Origin: a virus
Virus record (IMG/VR): IMGVR_UViG_3300009152_000030
Location: 62,001-126,000 of that record
Direction: 5' to 3' (one strand)
DNA: 64,000 nt
Position numbers and translations under genes: made by a program. Numbering within the stretch: position 1 is the stretch's first letter; each line of letters opens with the position of its first letter. The notes under the pieces were generated by a model. That model searched no databases and was not told the origin of the DNA. It saw only the letters and a program-made list of their open reading frames with translations. Shown here piece by piece: positions 17,750 through 27,400 of the stretch.

Positions 17750-19282
17750 ATGGCAACATACAGAAAGTTTAGAGATATCGATTACGGTAAGCCGATTATT
17801 GCCCCTACGCACGGCGACACAGTTGCCCCTCAGAATGACCTTGCCGCTGCGGCTTGGCTTCCTGTCAATGGCAGCGATGCAAACACAGCAATGGGATTCC
17901 ATTCATATGACTACCAACGTCACGTCTTTACCGACAAGATTGTTATTATGCCCGGCAAGCTTGTTGCTCTTACTCGTGAGTCACTTACAGATAGCGGCGC
18001 TGGCCTTGCTGAAATCAATAAGGGTAGTGTTGGCCGTCTAGTCCCCGCTGGTGTTCGTCTTGCCTGGAAGGCTGCGGCTGACACTGTGGATGTTGTCCTT
18101 GAGTATACTGCAGCTGACGTTGCTGAACGCATTGAAGATCTTGGCACTGGTCTACCAGTTGAAGGCGCGAAGACCTATACCAAGCTAGTCCTTGCTGAAA
18201 AGCTTCGTGAGCGTGGTTTACTTACCCCATCAGAGACACTTGATGCCTTTATCTCTCGTCCAATTGGTGTAGCTGCTAACGTGGTTTACGCTTGGGCCGG
18301 TGGTGATGGTACGCAGCCTAAGGGCCTTCGTTTCATGAATTATCGTCGTGAGAACAAGTCAACGTTCTGGACTGGTCAGGACCACACTCTTCGTCTTCCA
18401 GTTGCGCCAGCTAAGTCCTATGACATAGTCAATCTTACCATTGATGGTGATCCTTATGATGCTAGCGCCTCATGGGATGCAACTAAGAAGCTTGTTGTTT
18501 GCGGTGCAGGCAATACTGTTGGTGCTGCATCGGCAACAACAATTGCTCATTTCTACCATGCTACAGATGTTGCTAAAAAGGCTACTTATGCTCAATTAAC
18601 AACTGCCTTTGACAGCCGTTATGCTGCTCTTGCAACAAGCGCAACAGGTCTTGTCATTGCACTTGGTCATCAAGGTGTTGAGTCTAATATTTACAATACT
18701 ATTGAAGTTTGGACTGCTACTTACTCAGGCGGTGACACACTAGTCAAGGGTACAAGCATTACTTCAACTTGGCTAAAGTCCGAGAAGACAAGCCCTGCTG
18801 GTGTTAAAGCTGTAGGCGATTATTTTGTGGATCGTGATCTTGGCCTTCTTTTTGTAGAGGCTAGTTTCCCAGCCACTGGTAATACGGCTATTGGTTTCCG
18901 TCTTGCTGCTGATACCGAAGCATATACAGGTAATGTTTTTGCTGCTGTTGGTAAGGCTGTCAAGCCTGGCGACTATCTTGCTTATGACAGATTTTCAAAC
19001 TTTGTTCCTTACATTGCTCGTCCTGACGAGACCGATAATAATAACGGTGGGTCAGTAGACACTGTTGCTACGGCATTCCATCGTCCAGAGGACATTGTTG
19101 GTAAGTGCTATACTCTTGATCGTTCACCTAAGGCTGATCTTGCTACCGTCAAGACTTTCCATGATTATGAAGGCGTGTCACTCGCTGATCGTACTCCTGG
19201 TTCGGCTAATGACGGTCATCCTGCAGAAATTCATCAATCACTTGGTGGTCAGTTCGCTGCCATCGTGCGCGTCCTACTCTAA
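17750..19282 (+). CDS. Abundant head-region virion protein, candidate capsid decoration
   Basis: This 510-aa protein has a strong ribosome site (TAGGAGAAAATT). The N-terminus (YRKFRDIDYGKPIIAP) precedes a largely beta-rich sequence with many Ala/Thr/Val residues and no catalytic motif. Codon use is like the major capsid gene just downstream (CGT/CGC arginines, GGT/GGC glycines, C-ending codons), implying a high-copy virion component. Its place between the Dps-like gene and the capsid gene suggests a capsid decoration, fibre or stabilising protein. The family is not recognised, so the role is inferred from expression signature and location. Confidence 0.75.
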   Translation: MATYRKFRDIDYGKPIIAPTHGDTVAPQNDLAAAAWLPVNGSDANTAMGFHSYDYQRHVFTDKIVIMPGKLVALTRESLTDSGAGLAEINKGSVGRLVPAGVRLAWKAAADTVDVVLEYTAADVAERIEDLGTGLPVEGAKTYTKLVLAEKLRERGLLTPSETLDAFISRPIGVAANVVYAWAGGDGTQPKGLRFMNYRRENKSTFWTGQDHTLRLPVAPAKSYDIVNLTIDGDPYDASASWDATKKLVVCGAGNTVGAASATTIAHFYHATDVAKKATYAQLTTAFDSRYAALATSATGLVIALGHQGVESNIYNTIEVWTATYSGGDTLVKGTSITSTWLKSEKTSPAGVKAVGDYFVDRDLGLLFVEASFPATGNTAIGFRLAADTEAYTGNVFAAVGKAVKPGDYLAYDRFSNFVPYIARPDETDNNNGGSVDTVATAFHRPEDIVGKCYTLDRSPKADLATVKTFHDYEGVSLADRTPGSANDGHPAEIHQSLGGQFAAIVRVLL

Positions 19283-19316
19283 TTAAAATCATAATCTCAA
19301 TAAGGAGAACCGAAAA

Positions 19317-20600
19317 ATGTCAAGACTAAAGCACAAGAACCTAGAAATTGCTGATCAGAGTGAGCTTACAGCGCTCATCAAGAACAACGGTTGGCTTCCT
19401 GGCTCAGACCACTCCAGCGACTCACGTCTTTCAATTGAAGACGCGATTACGTCAGCTGAGCTTGGGCCCTGGGTCAAGCACTCAATTGTTGAGATTATGA
19501 TGGAGCCAATGGAGCCCATGATGAACCTTACCCCACTCCTTGATACCATTCCTGCGCCGGATGGTATTACTGAGTTCCGCCTTCCTGCCCTTTCAGCTTT
19601 CACTGTCCATAAGGTCACTGAGCTTGAAGGTTACCGTGAAGAGCGTGTGACAACTGGCGGTGGTATGGCTACGGCCGCCATCGACAAGTGGGGTGTTATG
19701 ATCTCCCTTACGCAAGAGGCTATCAAGGCTTCCAACTGGAATCTCCTTGGTTATCTTGCCCGTGAGGCTGGTCGTGCTTTCGCTCGCCGCAAGGAGACCG
19801 AAATCGCTAAGCATATCACGAATATCAGCGTTCCTGCGTTTGACAATCTTAATCCTACTCAGTCAGCTCTTGGTATCACGACTGGTCGTGACATCACGAT
19901 GAAGACCAATGGTACTCTTACCATGGATGACCTCTTCAACGCTTATCATCTTCTCATTCAGAGAGGCTTTACCCCTGATACGCTTATCTGCCATCCTCTT
20001 ACGTACCTTATGTTTGTCCGCGACCCCGTCCTTCGTGCATTTGCAATGCAGAGCGGCAGCGGCAATCTCTTTGGCAACTATTCGGGTTCAGCCGCTAACG
20101 TTACCGGTGTTCCTGACGCCGTTAAGGGTGTTCTTTCAAAGGGTTACTCACGCGGTCAGCTTGGTACTGGTGCCGATGGCTCCAAGGCCTCGCTTAAGGA
20201 CTTCAACGTTAATGCCATTACAGCTGCTCCTAACCTTCCTCTTGGTCTTCCGTTTGGCCTTCGCATCGTGACCTCACGCTTCATGCCTTACGATCCTGCT
20301 ACTAAGCTTACCGATATTGTTCTTTGCGATAGCAAGTCACTTGGTGCTCTAATCGTTGGTTCAGGCATTGTTGCTGACGAGTGGGAGGACAAGTACTTTG
20401 AGACCTTCAAGATGAAGTGGTCAGAGAAGTGGGGTATCTTTATGTATAACGAAGGCCAGGGTCTAGTTACGCTTAAGAATATCTTCTGCGACCAGAACTT
20501 CTACTCGCCTGAAATTGCACGTCCTTACTACAATGTTACTGACGGTAGTTTTGATCCTGCTGGCACTGACGTTGATGGTGGCTCTAACTTCCCTGGTTAA
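19317..20600 (+). CDS. Major capsid protein (HK97-fold type)
   Basis: This 427-aa protein builds the icosahedral shell. Features consistent with HK97-type capsid proteins of large myoviruses are the helical N-arm (SIEDAITSAELGPWV), the MMEPMEPMMNLTPLLD segment, an E-loop-like stretch (VTELEGYREERVTTGGG), the long spine-helix region (SLTQEAIKASNWNLLGYLAREAGRAFARRKE) and the P-domain phrase TPDTLICHPLTYLMF. The gene has the highest GC and the most biased codons in the window, a near-ideal ribosome site (TAAGGAGAACC), and is followed by an intrinsic terminator, as expected for the most abundant virion protein. Confidence 0.9.
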   Translation: MSRLKHKNLEIADQSELTALIKNNGWLPGSDHSSDSRLSIEDAITSAELGPWVKHSIVEIMMEPMEPMMNLTPLLDTIPAPDGITEFRLPALSAFTVHKVTELEGYREERVTTGGGMATAAIDKWGVMISLTQEAIKASNWNLLGYLAREAGRAFARRKETEIAKHITNISVPAFDNLNPTQSALGITTGRDITMKTNGTLTMDDLFNAYHLLIQRGFTPDTLICHPLTYLMFVRDPVLRAFAMQSGSGNLFGNYSGSAANVTGVPDAVKGVLSKGYSRGQLGTGADGSKASLKDFNVNAITAAPNLPLGLPFGLRIVTSRFMPYDPATKLTDIVLCDSKSLGALIVGSGIVADEWEDKYFETFKMKWSEKWGIFMYNEGQGLVTLKNIFCDQNFYSPEIARPYYNVTDGSFDPAGTDVDGGSNFPG

Positions 20601-20620
20601 TAACTAGGTAAGTAATAAAT

Positions 20621-20656
20621 AGCCCTCAGGTCGAAAGGCCTGGGGGCTTTCTTTTT
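20621..20656 (+). terminator. Intrinsic terminator after major capsid gene
   Basis: The arms AGCCCTCAGG (20621-20630) and CCTGGGGGCT (20639-20648) form a 10-bp GC-rich stem with one G-U pair and an 8-base loop, followed by a T-rich run (TTTCTTTTT). This is a classical rho-independent terminator. It would isolate the abundant capsid transcript from the connector genes or reduce read-through into them. Confidence 0.85.
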
Positions 20657-20664
20657 GTTATAAT
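20656..20664 (+). promoter_or_regulatory. Candidate extended -10 promoter for connector genes
   Basis: TGTTATAAT combines a consensus -10 (TATAAT, 20659-20664) with an upstream TGn, immediately after the terminator and 35 bp before the next start codon. No -35 hexamer is recognisable because that place is occupied by the terminator stem. Location makes a restart promoter plausible. Confidence 0.4.
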
Positions 20665-20698
20665 GTCGGTATCTAGATATTAGTTACTAGGAGTAGAC

Positions 20699-20917
20699 AT
20701 GAGTGTAGAAGATAGAATTGCAAAAGCTTTAGCCAATATTACTTCTCAGAAGGAAATGGATGCTTTATTTAAGAGGTTGGCTTTTGAAGAATATCAAGCA
20801 ATCATGGAGAATGAAGATGCTGTTGTTGAGGTTGAGAGTCTTGAGACCCAAGAAATTACTTTAGTTACTGGCTGCGAAGTTGAATGTACTCTTGAATCTT
20901 ACATTGAGGAGTTTTAA
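20699..20917 (+). CDS. Small acidic protein after capsid gene
   Basis: This 72-aa protein follows a good ribosome site (TAGGAGTAGAC). The first half is an amphipathic helix-like stretch (EDRIAKALANITSQKEMDAL); the second half is highly acidic and ends with EEF. It contains two cysteines near the C-terminus (CEVEC). No family is recognised. It ends 2 bp before the Ig-like protein gene, so the two are probably co-translated. A small head or connector accessory protein is possible. Confidence 0.7.
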   Translation: MSVEDRIAKALANITSQKEMDALFKRLAFEEYQAIMENEDAVVEVESLETQEITLVTGCEVECTLESYIEEF

Positions 20918-20919
20918 CA

Positions 20920-22026
20920 ATGGCTTTTACTATTGCTTCAGTTTGGCCAGATGATGGCTTTAATGTTTTTCCTACAGGGGAAAAGATTGAAATTCTTTTT
21001 AACCAAGAAGTTTCTGAGTTTCTTGCTGAGAATAGTATTAGTTTAGTTGGTCCTGATAATCATATTGTTACTGGTATTGAATTTGAAGAGAGACTTTATA
21101 AGTTCTCAAATGACACAAACTATTCAAAAGTACTTGAGACTCTACATCTTAAAGGTGAAGTTCCAGTCGAGTTAGAGATTGTTAGATGCGACGCTTCCGG
21201 TGCAACTCTTGAAGATCAAATGAGTTATGCATATGATGCGGATGTCAAAAGCAAATTAATTGTTAGACCTAAGTCATTCCTACAAGAGAAGACAGACTAC
21301 CGTTTATTAATCAGTGGTTCATCTACCCCTGATAATGAATGGAGTTATATTGGATCTCGAACTGTATTTGATGCAGAAAAAGATTTATTAACTTCGACTG
21401 GAGAAGGAATACTTAGAACTAGTGGGTATTACACCGGTGAAGCAGATGATGTTCTTGTTGTTGAAGTTACCAAAGCAGGAAGTTCTTCAACCTGTAAGTT
21501 AAATTGGTATTTTGAAAGCACCTCACTTGTGACCCATGATCTGCTACCCTTGACTGGGCGCAATAAGATTGCAAAGGATAAAGATATCTATTTAGAGTTA
21601 ATTGGTGGGGCATCTGACGCATTTAAAATAGGTGATGCCTGGACTATCAATTTACGTCCAATAGAATATCTTGCGGATACTTATAAAGTTGACTTCTCAA
21701 CGGCAGTAAATCAAGTTAAAGAATTACCTACTGCAGTCTCACAGAGTCCCATTGGGCTAGACGCTCCAACGCAGGCAGAGATAAACATAGCTGCCACTGA
21801 ATTCCAACTAGTAAAGATTGAGCCTGAGTACGGCTCTAGTAATATATCTTTAAAAACTAAGCAAATCATTCTTACTTTTAATAAAAATGTTGATCCCACC
21901 ACTGTAACGGCAGATACTGTTAAGTTGTTTAGGAATATTATGGATGGCAATCAAGACGCAGTCGATGTTGGCTACTCTTGGATTGTTAATGGCAAAAAAA
22001 TTATCATTAACATAATAAGGGAATAA
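20920..22026 (+). CDS. Ig-like (Big_5-type) virion protein
   Basis: This 368-aa protein has a bacterial Ig-like module at each end. The N-terminal repeat reads IASVWPDDGFNVFPTGEKI..LFNQEVS and the C-terminal one KIEPEYGSSNISLKTKQI..TFNKNVD, both matching the 'P..G..v.....I.l.Fn..v' pattern of Big_5/SbsA-type Ig domains. The middle is beta-rich with no catalytic motif. Such domains decorate phage heads, necks and tails and can bind surfaces. Its location after the capsid gene and before connector candidates suggests head or neck exposure. It stops one base before the next ATG. Confidence 0.75.
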   Translation: MAFTIASVWPDDGFNVFPTGEKIEILFNQEVSEFLAENSISLVGPDNHIVTGIEFEERLYKFSNDTNYSKVLETLHLKGEVPVELEIVRCDASGATLEDQMSYAYDADVKSKLIVRPKSFLQEKTDYRLLISGSSTPDNEWSYIGSRTVFDAEKDLLTSTGEGILRTSGYYTGEADDVLVVEVTKAGSSSTCKLNWYFESTSLVTHDLLPLTGRNKIAKDKDIYLELIGGASDAFKIGDAWTINLRPIEYLADTYKVDFSTAVNQVKELPTAVSQSPIGLDAPTQAEINIAATEFQLVKIEPEYGSSNISLKTKQIILTFNKNVDPTTVTADTVKLFRNIMDGNQDAVDVGYSWIVNGKKIIINIIRE

Positions 22027-22027
22027 T

Positions 22028-23116
22028 ATGTTAACCGTAAGCCAAGGAGACACAGTAGATATTGTTTGCCAAGTCAGAGATGGTAATGGATACTTAGCTA
22101 ATGGGCTTAGTCCTGTTGTGTCTATTTATCCTTATGGTAGAAAGCCTGGTTTACCTGGGGTAAATCTGGAAGATGATGCAATTGTCTACCAGGACGATCC
22201 TGGCGCGGCAACTAAATATGGTCAGTACACTTATAGTTATTTGACTGCTGATGACGCACAAGTTGGTGAATGGTGGGCTTACTTTGAAGTGAATGTTGGA
22301 ACAGCACTTGTTCCTGTTATGTTTACAAGCCTTATTCCATTTACTGTTGGCTCTAGCGGTGATGACATCAATGCCTATTCACAAGATGAGGGTTTTGATA
22401 CTTTACTTAATAATAATCAATATGTTATTGAGATTAGAGGTATTAAGGAAGTCGGCGCAGCCGTTGACTCTGTCGGTATAGAAGACGAGTCTTGGTTTAC
22501 TAGTAGATATACTCCTATGTATGCAACTTATGATCAGGTAATATCAAGCGTAGGTAGCATTGTAGGCGACGTAGATGCTGATACAGTTAACTATCTTATC
22601 TATAGATATTCAAAGATTGTTGACGCAATGGTCTTTAATATGCCTCGTCAAAATGGAACACAGAAGTGGCTTGATTATGTCAAGATGGAATATGTAATCA
22701 TCAATAGTTCTGTTGATCTTATTGAAAATATTTCACTTGCTTTAGGTGCTCCTCGTGCTAAGCAACTTGGTGATCTTAAAGTTGAGTGGGCCGATAATGC
22801 TACTGCACTAAAAGCAAAAATTGAACAAATGAGAAAGCGTGATGAAGACTTACATAGAATTCTTCACAGCAATGGCAATCTATCTTATGGTGCTAGTCTT
22901 AATGCGGGTATGGCAATCAAAGGATATCTTGGAGCAGACTATCCTGCTTTTGGTAGATCAATTGATAATATGCCTAAGTTTGCACCTAGCGTCAACGTTA
23001 AGACTAGGCTACCTGGATCTTACAGATACTACCCAGACTATGCCTATCAAAACCGTTATCGTTACCGGTACCTCTATAGAAATATAAATGGTAACTATCC
23101 AGATTATGGCAGCTAA
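22028..23116 (+). CDS. Head-tail connector candidate
   Basis: This 362-aa protein starts with a beta domain (about residues 1-115, SQGDTVDIVCQVRDGNGYLA, Ig-like in style). A helical region follows (about 165-265) including YATYDQVISSVGSIVGDVDADTVNYLIYRYSKIVDAMVF, which has the helix pattern of small head-tail adaptor proteins. The C-terminal tail is very rich in Tyr and Arg (repeated YRYRYLYRN). It sits one base after the Ig-like gene and 9 bp before the Cys-motif protein, in the normal connector position. The adaptor call is inferred from helical pattern and synteny. Confidence 0.6.
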   Translation: MLTVSQGDTVDIVCQVRDGNGYLANGLSPVVSIYPYGRKPGLPGVNLEDDAIVYQDDPGAATKYGQYTYSYLTADDAQVGEWWAYFEVNVGTALVPVMFTSLIPFTVGSSGDDINAYSQDEGFDTLLNNNQYVIEIRGIKEVGAAVDSVGIEDESWFTSRYTPMYATYDQVISSVGSIVGDVDADTVNYLIYRYSKIVDAMVFNMPRQNGTQKWLDYVKMEYVIINSSVDLIENISLALGAPRAKQLGDLKVEWADNATALKAKIEQMRKRDEDLHRILHSNGNLSYGASLNAGMAIKGYLGADYPAFGRSIDNMPKFAPSVNVKTRLPGSYRYYPDYAYQNRYRYRYLYRNINGNYPDYGS

Positions 23117-23125
23117 GGAGGACTA

Positions 23126-23674
23126 ATGCCAATAGGAAAAAGTCGTTTTTATCGGTCCAGTTCAGGTCCAAAGACTACACAAAAAGAAGTAGACTTGCGC
23201 AAAGAAACCAAGGATACTTTTACAGGTTCAGTTTATGAAATCCCAAAGGCATTCAAGGTTATGCTTAGGAAGTTTAGGCGCAACGAAAACAAGTATAGAA
23301 TTCCCTGTTCTTGTAATGTAGCAAAAGAAGGACAAGGTCATCAGAAATGCAGTGTCTGCTTAGGGGAGGGATATCTCTGGGATGAGCACTATGTAGATAC
23401 TTTTAAAGTAGATATTGGAAGTGATCAAGAAAAAGCAGGCGCATCTCTTTTAACTGAAATAGGTAGAAGCAAAAAGCAATTCTGCAAGTTTTATGTACAG
23501 AATACAGTTGGAATAGACTACGAAGATAAGATCATAGAACTTGCTTTGGAACCTGATGGTGCCCTTGTTAAACCAGAGCGCCGCAATATTATATGGACAA
23601 TCAATACACTAAATGAGAAGAGATCAGATACTGGTCGAATAGAGTACATAATCTTATACTGCAGGAAATATTAA
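23126..23674 (+). CDS. Neck protein with zinc-ribbon-like Cys motif
   Basis: This 182-aa protein has a strong ribosome site (TAAGGAGGACTA). Residues 61-82 hold C61-x-C63 and C75-x-x-C78-x-G-x-G, the CxxCxGxG half resembling the DnaJ zinc ribbon, so a structural zinc site is likely. Proteins with this motif between capsid and sheath genes in large phages are generally head-closure or head-tail joining proteins; here that is inference from location. The rest is beta-rich. It ends one base before the next gene. Confidence 0.65.
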   Translation: MPIGKSRFYRSSSGPKTTQKEVDLRKETKDTFTGSVYEIPKAFKVMLRKFRRNENKYRIPCSCNVAKEGQGHQKCSVCLGEGYLWDEHYVDTFKVDIGSDQEKAGASLLTEIGRSKKQFCKFYVQNTVGIDYEDKIIELALEPDGALVKPERRNIIWTINTLNEKRSDTGRIEYIILYCRKY

Positions 23675-23675
23675 T

Positions 23676-24419
23676 ATGTTAAATCCTTTAACTCCTCAAC
23701 TTCTAAAAGATTTAAATGAAGCTCAGCAAACTACTCTTGTTACTATTATGGAGTCGGAGAATTTAGGCAATGTCCAACTTGAGCCAATGCCTACTAATAT
23801 AATTCTTGAGCCAGGTGGCAAAGCTATAGTTAGACTTCAGAATGAAAGATTTAAGGTAAATACAATTTACGAGGTTATGGAGATTCTTCAGCAGATTATC
23901 AATATGGCTACTTCAACTATGAAGCCAGCTTGGTTAAATAATGATCGTCTTATAATTCAAAGACCAATTATTAACGTTGAAAGTGAAACTCCTAATATTG
24001 TTTTTTTAGTAAGAGACGGAAAACCTGGCGCTGCTGGTAGTGGTCCAGTCAACTCACCTTCTCGAAGAATGGTGACTAGCATACTTCTTGGGAAGTATAT
24101 TGATCCGCAGGATGATACCTCTGAGGTTTACATATATGGTCAAAGATTAGATTACAATATCAATCTTAGTATATACGGGAAAACTGCGCATGAGGCGGAC
24201 CAGATCAAGGAGTGGATTGCAGATATTATAAAGACTTATCTATGGTATGTTAAATACAGTGGAGTCCTAGACTTCACGTTTGTTGAGGATACAGGAGATG
24301 ACACAGAAGCCCTTAGACACAAAAGAACTTTAAAATATGCTGTTTCAATTGAAAAACTTACTTGGACCAGTATTCTTGTCCTCAAACAAATTATTCTACA
24401 GATAACACCCTCAAGTTAA
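23676..24419 (+). CDS. Neck or tail-completion protein candidate
   Basis: This 247-aa protein lies directly upstream of the sheath gene. It has a helical N-terminus, a mid part with a long loop (about residues 110-130) and a C-terminal alpha/beta segment (YIYGQRLDYNINLSIYGKTAHEADQIKEWIADII) resembling the fold of tail terminator or tail-completion proteins, which cap the tube/sheath and join the tail to the neck. No exact family is recognised and no catalytic residues stand out. Confidence 0.6.
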   Translation: MLNPLTPQLLKDLNEAQQTTLVTIMESENLGNVQLEPMPTNIILEPGGKAIVRLQNERFKVNTIYEVMEILQQIINMATSTMKPAWLNNDRLIIQRPIINVESETPNIVFLVRDGKPGAAGSGPVNSPSRRMVTSILLGKYIDPQDDTSEVYIYGQRLDYNINLSIYGKTAHEADQIKEWIADIIKTYLWYVKYSGVLDFTFVEDTGDDTEALRHKRTLKYAVSIEKLTWTSILVLKQIILQITPSS

Positions 24420-24439
24420 TTTAATTCAAAGGAGAAAAT

Positions 24440-27400
24440 ATGCCATATGTAAATTTACCTGGTAGTTATGTAGAGCTTCAGGACGGAAACCTCGGCCAGA
24501 TTTCGGCAAATACTAGTCAGTCAGTTCTAGTAATTGGTACAGCTAGCAAAGGTTTAACAAGTGAGCCCTATCAAGTGACTGATATTGCTTCTGTCGTTCG
24601 TGAGTTTGGTGCGACATCCGAGCTAACTCGTGGTGCTTCCGAAGTCAAGAAAGGTGGTGGTACAAACATTTACCTATATCGTCTTCCTGGCACTGCTCCT
24701 TCTGTCTCTGCCATTGGCGCTGACTACGATGGCTCAGGTGTTGCTGGTATTAAGATTACCCCGATTCAACAATCTCCAGAAGCAGCTGCAAATTATGCTG
24801 TTGCCTATAAGCATGCTGAACTTTACTCAAGTGATGGAGCCGGAGAACTAGCGGACAAAAGCCGTGTTGTAGCTCAACTTGTTGTTGTCAATCTTACGAC
24901 TGACGCTATTGTCTGGATGGGGGATGCCTTTGACGGCGCTACTTCTGATAATGGTGAAGTTGATGTAAGCTTTGATATGGCAGACATTGATCTTGGTCTT
25001 GGTTCTGCAAAAGATTCAGATGCACTAGAGACTTTAAAGCTTGCGGTCACCATTCCTGGTAGTTACAGTGGTGGAGATTATTCCGTTTCGGTCTCTGGCG
25101 TGACTGTAACAGGTGATCTTTCATCGGTTGCTTATGAAGAAGTCTCTGCAGCTTCTAGCACTAATACCAATCAGCCAGTAGGTGTTACGGAATGGTATTT
25201 CCATACAATGCCAAAGTTTACGGTTACACTTCCAACAGGCAGTGGCACCGGTGTCTATACTGCTGCTCAGGTTAGCATTGTGGACGGTGGCATGGACGCA
25301 GCAAATGAAGTTAAACTTTATGATGGTCTTATTGCTGGTACTAATACCTCAAGTGTCTTCCTTGTTGACAGAGGGGAAGGGGCCGATGGATCTGGCCTTG
25401 AGATTGATGTCTCAATTAATTATGCTACATCAGGTGCTTATACAGTTTCACAAGTTAACGTTACTGATGCAGGCCAAGATTATATGGTTGGCGACGTACT
25501 TGTTTGGAAGGGCACAGACCTTGGTGGGACAAGCGCCAATGATCTTACACTTACTGTTACTGAAGTTGATGCAGGGGAAGGTGGTACAGTTACTGGCTTT
25601 ATTGTTTCTGGTACAAGATTTGTACACAAGCCATTTAAAGCTGGCGTTTCACCAAGTACCCTTACCATTCTAGGTACTGCACTAGGAGGTTCAACAGCTG
25701 CACATGATCTTACTCTTACAGTTACAAGTGTAACCTCTCTTGGCTTAATCTCTACCGTCAGTGTTACGGGTAGTCGTCAAGCTCAAACGTTAACGCCAAC
25801 TGCTATTGCTACAAGACTTGAGGCAGACTTTGTGGCGTCTACTTTGTCTGAAATTTTTTCTATTAATCGTTCTTCTGGAGAAATTACATTTACACCTAAT
25901 GGTCCTACAAATGGAACATCTAATGTACTAGTGTACCCTTCTGATCATCCTTGGGCTGGCTATGCAGCTAGACCCTTTGTTAGTGCCCCTCTTGTTGTTG
26001 GTGGGTCAGGAATAACAATTGCGGGTAGTTCTGCCTCACATCGTCGTAGTCGTGATATTGGCCTTTATCCTCTATCTCTTGACAGAGCTTTTTCTTCTGT
26101 TCAGGGTGGTGTCTATGTGCCTCTGTCAAAGGTTAAAGATGGTGGTGCGGTTCTTTCCTACGGTCTTCGTGGTTCCGCTTTCTATCAGTGCGGATCTTCA
26201 GCCTATCTAGCTGCAAATGCTCTTGGTACAAGTCAAGTTGTTTATGATCTTGGCGATACAGGGCAAAGCCTATCCCTTATAAAGAGATACGAAAAGATTC
26301 ATACTGCATTTGAGGATCTTGACCTTGCCGCATTCGACTTTATTGTTCCTCTTTCTGTCCATCTAAATAGTCCTAACATTGCAGATGGCCTTGAGACTAC
26401 ATGGGCTGATAGTTCTTACCCAGTTCCTGGGTCCTCGAAGGACGTTCTTGGTTATCTTGCTACTGTTAACAATGGCGACTATACCTATACTTACTACTGG
26501 TCAGATGACTCCATTTCTGCTAAGATTGCAAGCGCTGGCGTTGTAGAAGATGCATCACCTTCTCTTCTTTACACTGAAGTGAACTTTGCTCATCTTCTAG
26601 CTAAGTACTGTCATGAAAACTCAAGTGATTACAAGTTTGTTCATGGTGTAATTGGTACAACTCTTCCAAGTGGCCTTAATCCTCGTGCCATTAGAGCTTA
26701 CTATGGTAGCGCTCCTTCTTACGTCTTTGACGGCGAAGAGAATGCTTACTATGTGACAGAGAATGGCGTTGGTCTTCTTGGTCATAAGTTTGTTGGTGGT
26801 CATACTACTTTCAATAATGGTCTTAAACATGGTGGCCTTTTCCTTACCAAGGATGGCCTAATCGATTATGCTGATGCCAATCTTGTTCTTGACGAGAATC
26901 AGAAAAAGGTTGATCTTGGTAAGTATATCAGTGTTGTTGCCTTCTTTGGTAGAACTACGGATGACTTGAATCCTCGTCGTCCTAACTACATTTTGAATGC
27001 TGCTACAATGGTTGCTGGTCTTCTTCCTACAATTTCAGTTGCAAACTCACTAATCAACGAAAAGCTTACTCAGCTTACTGTTGACTACAGAACTGAGACT
27101 AAGGTTATTGATGCTGGTTGCGGTCTTGGTCTTGTTATGGCTAAGAGCGAGCCTAATGGTGTCTCTGCTTCAATTGCTGACTCACCGACATTTGCATCAC
27201 CAACCTCTGACTACACAAGACTTACAACGGTCAGAATCATCTCAAGACTAGTTGATCAGTTGAGAGTTGCGACTCGTCCTTTCATTGGCAAGGGTCTTTC
27301 CGCGCCCATGAGAGCTGCTCTTGAATCCGCCATTGGTGAAGTCCTTAAGGATAACATTGCTGGTGAGCCTATCCAGACGGTTACTAGTGCTTCGTTCAAG

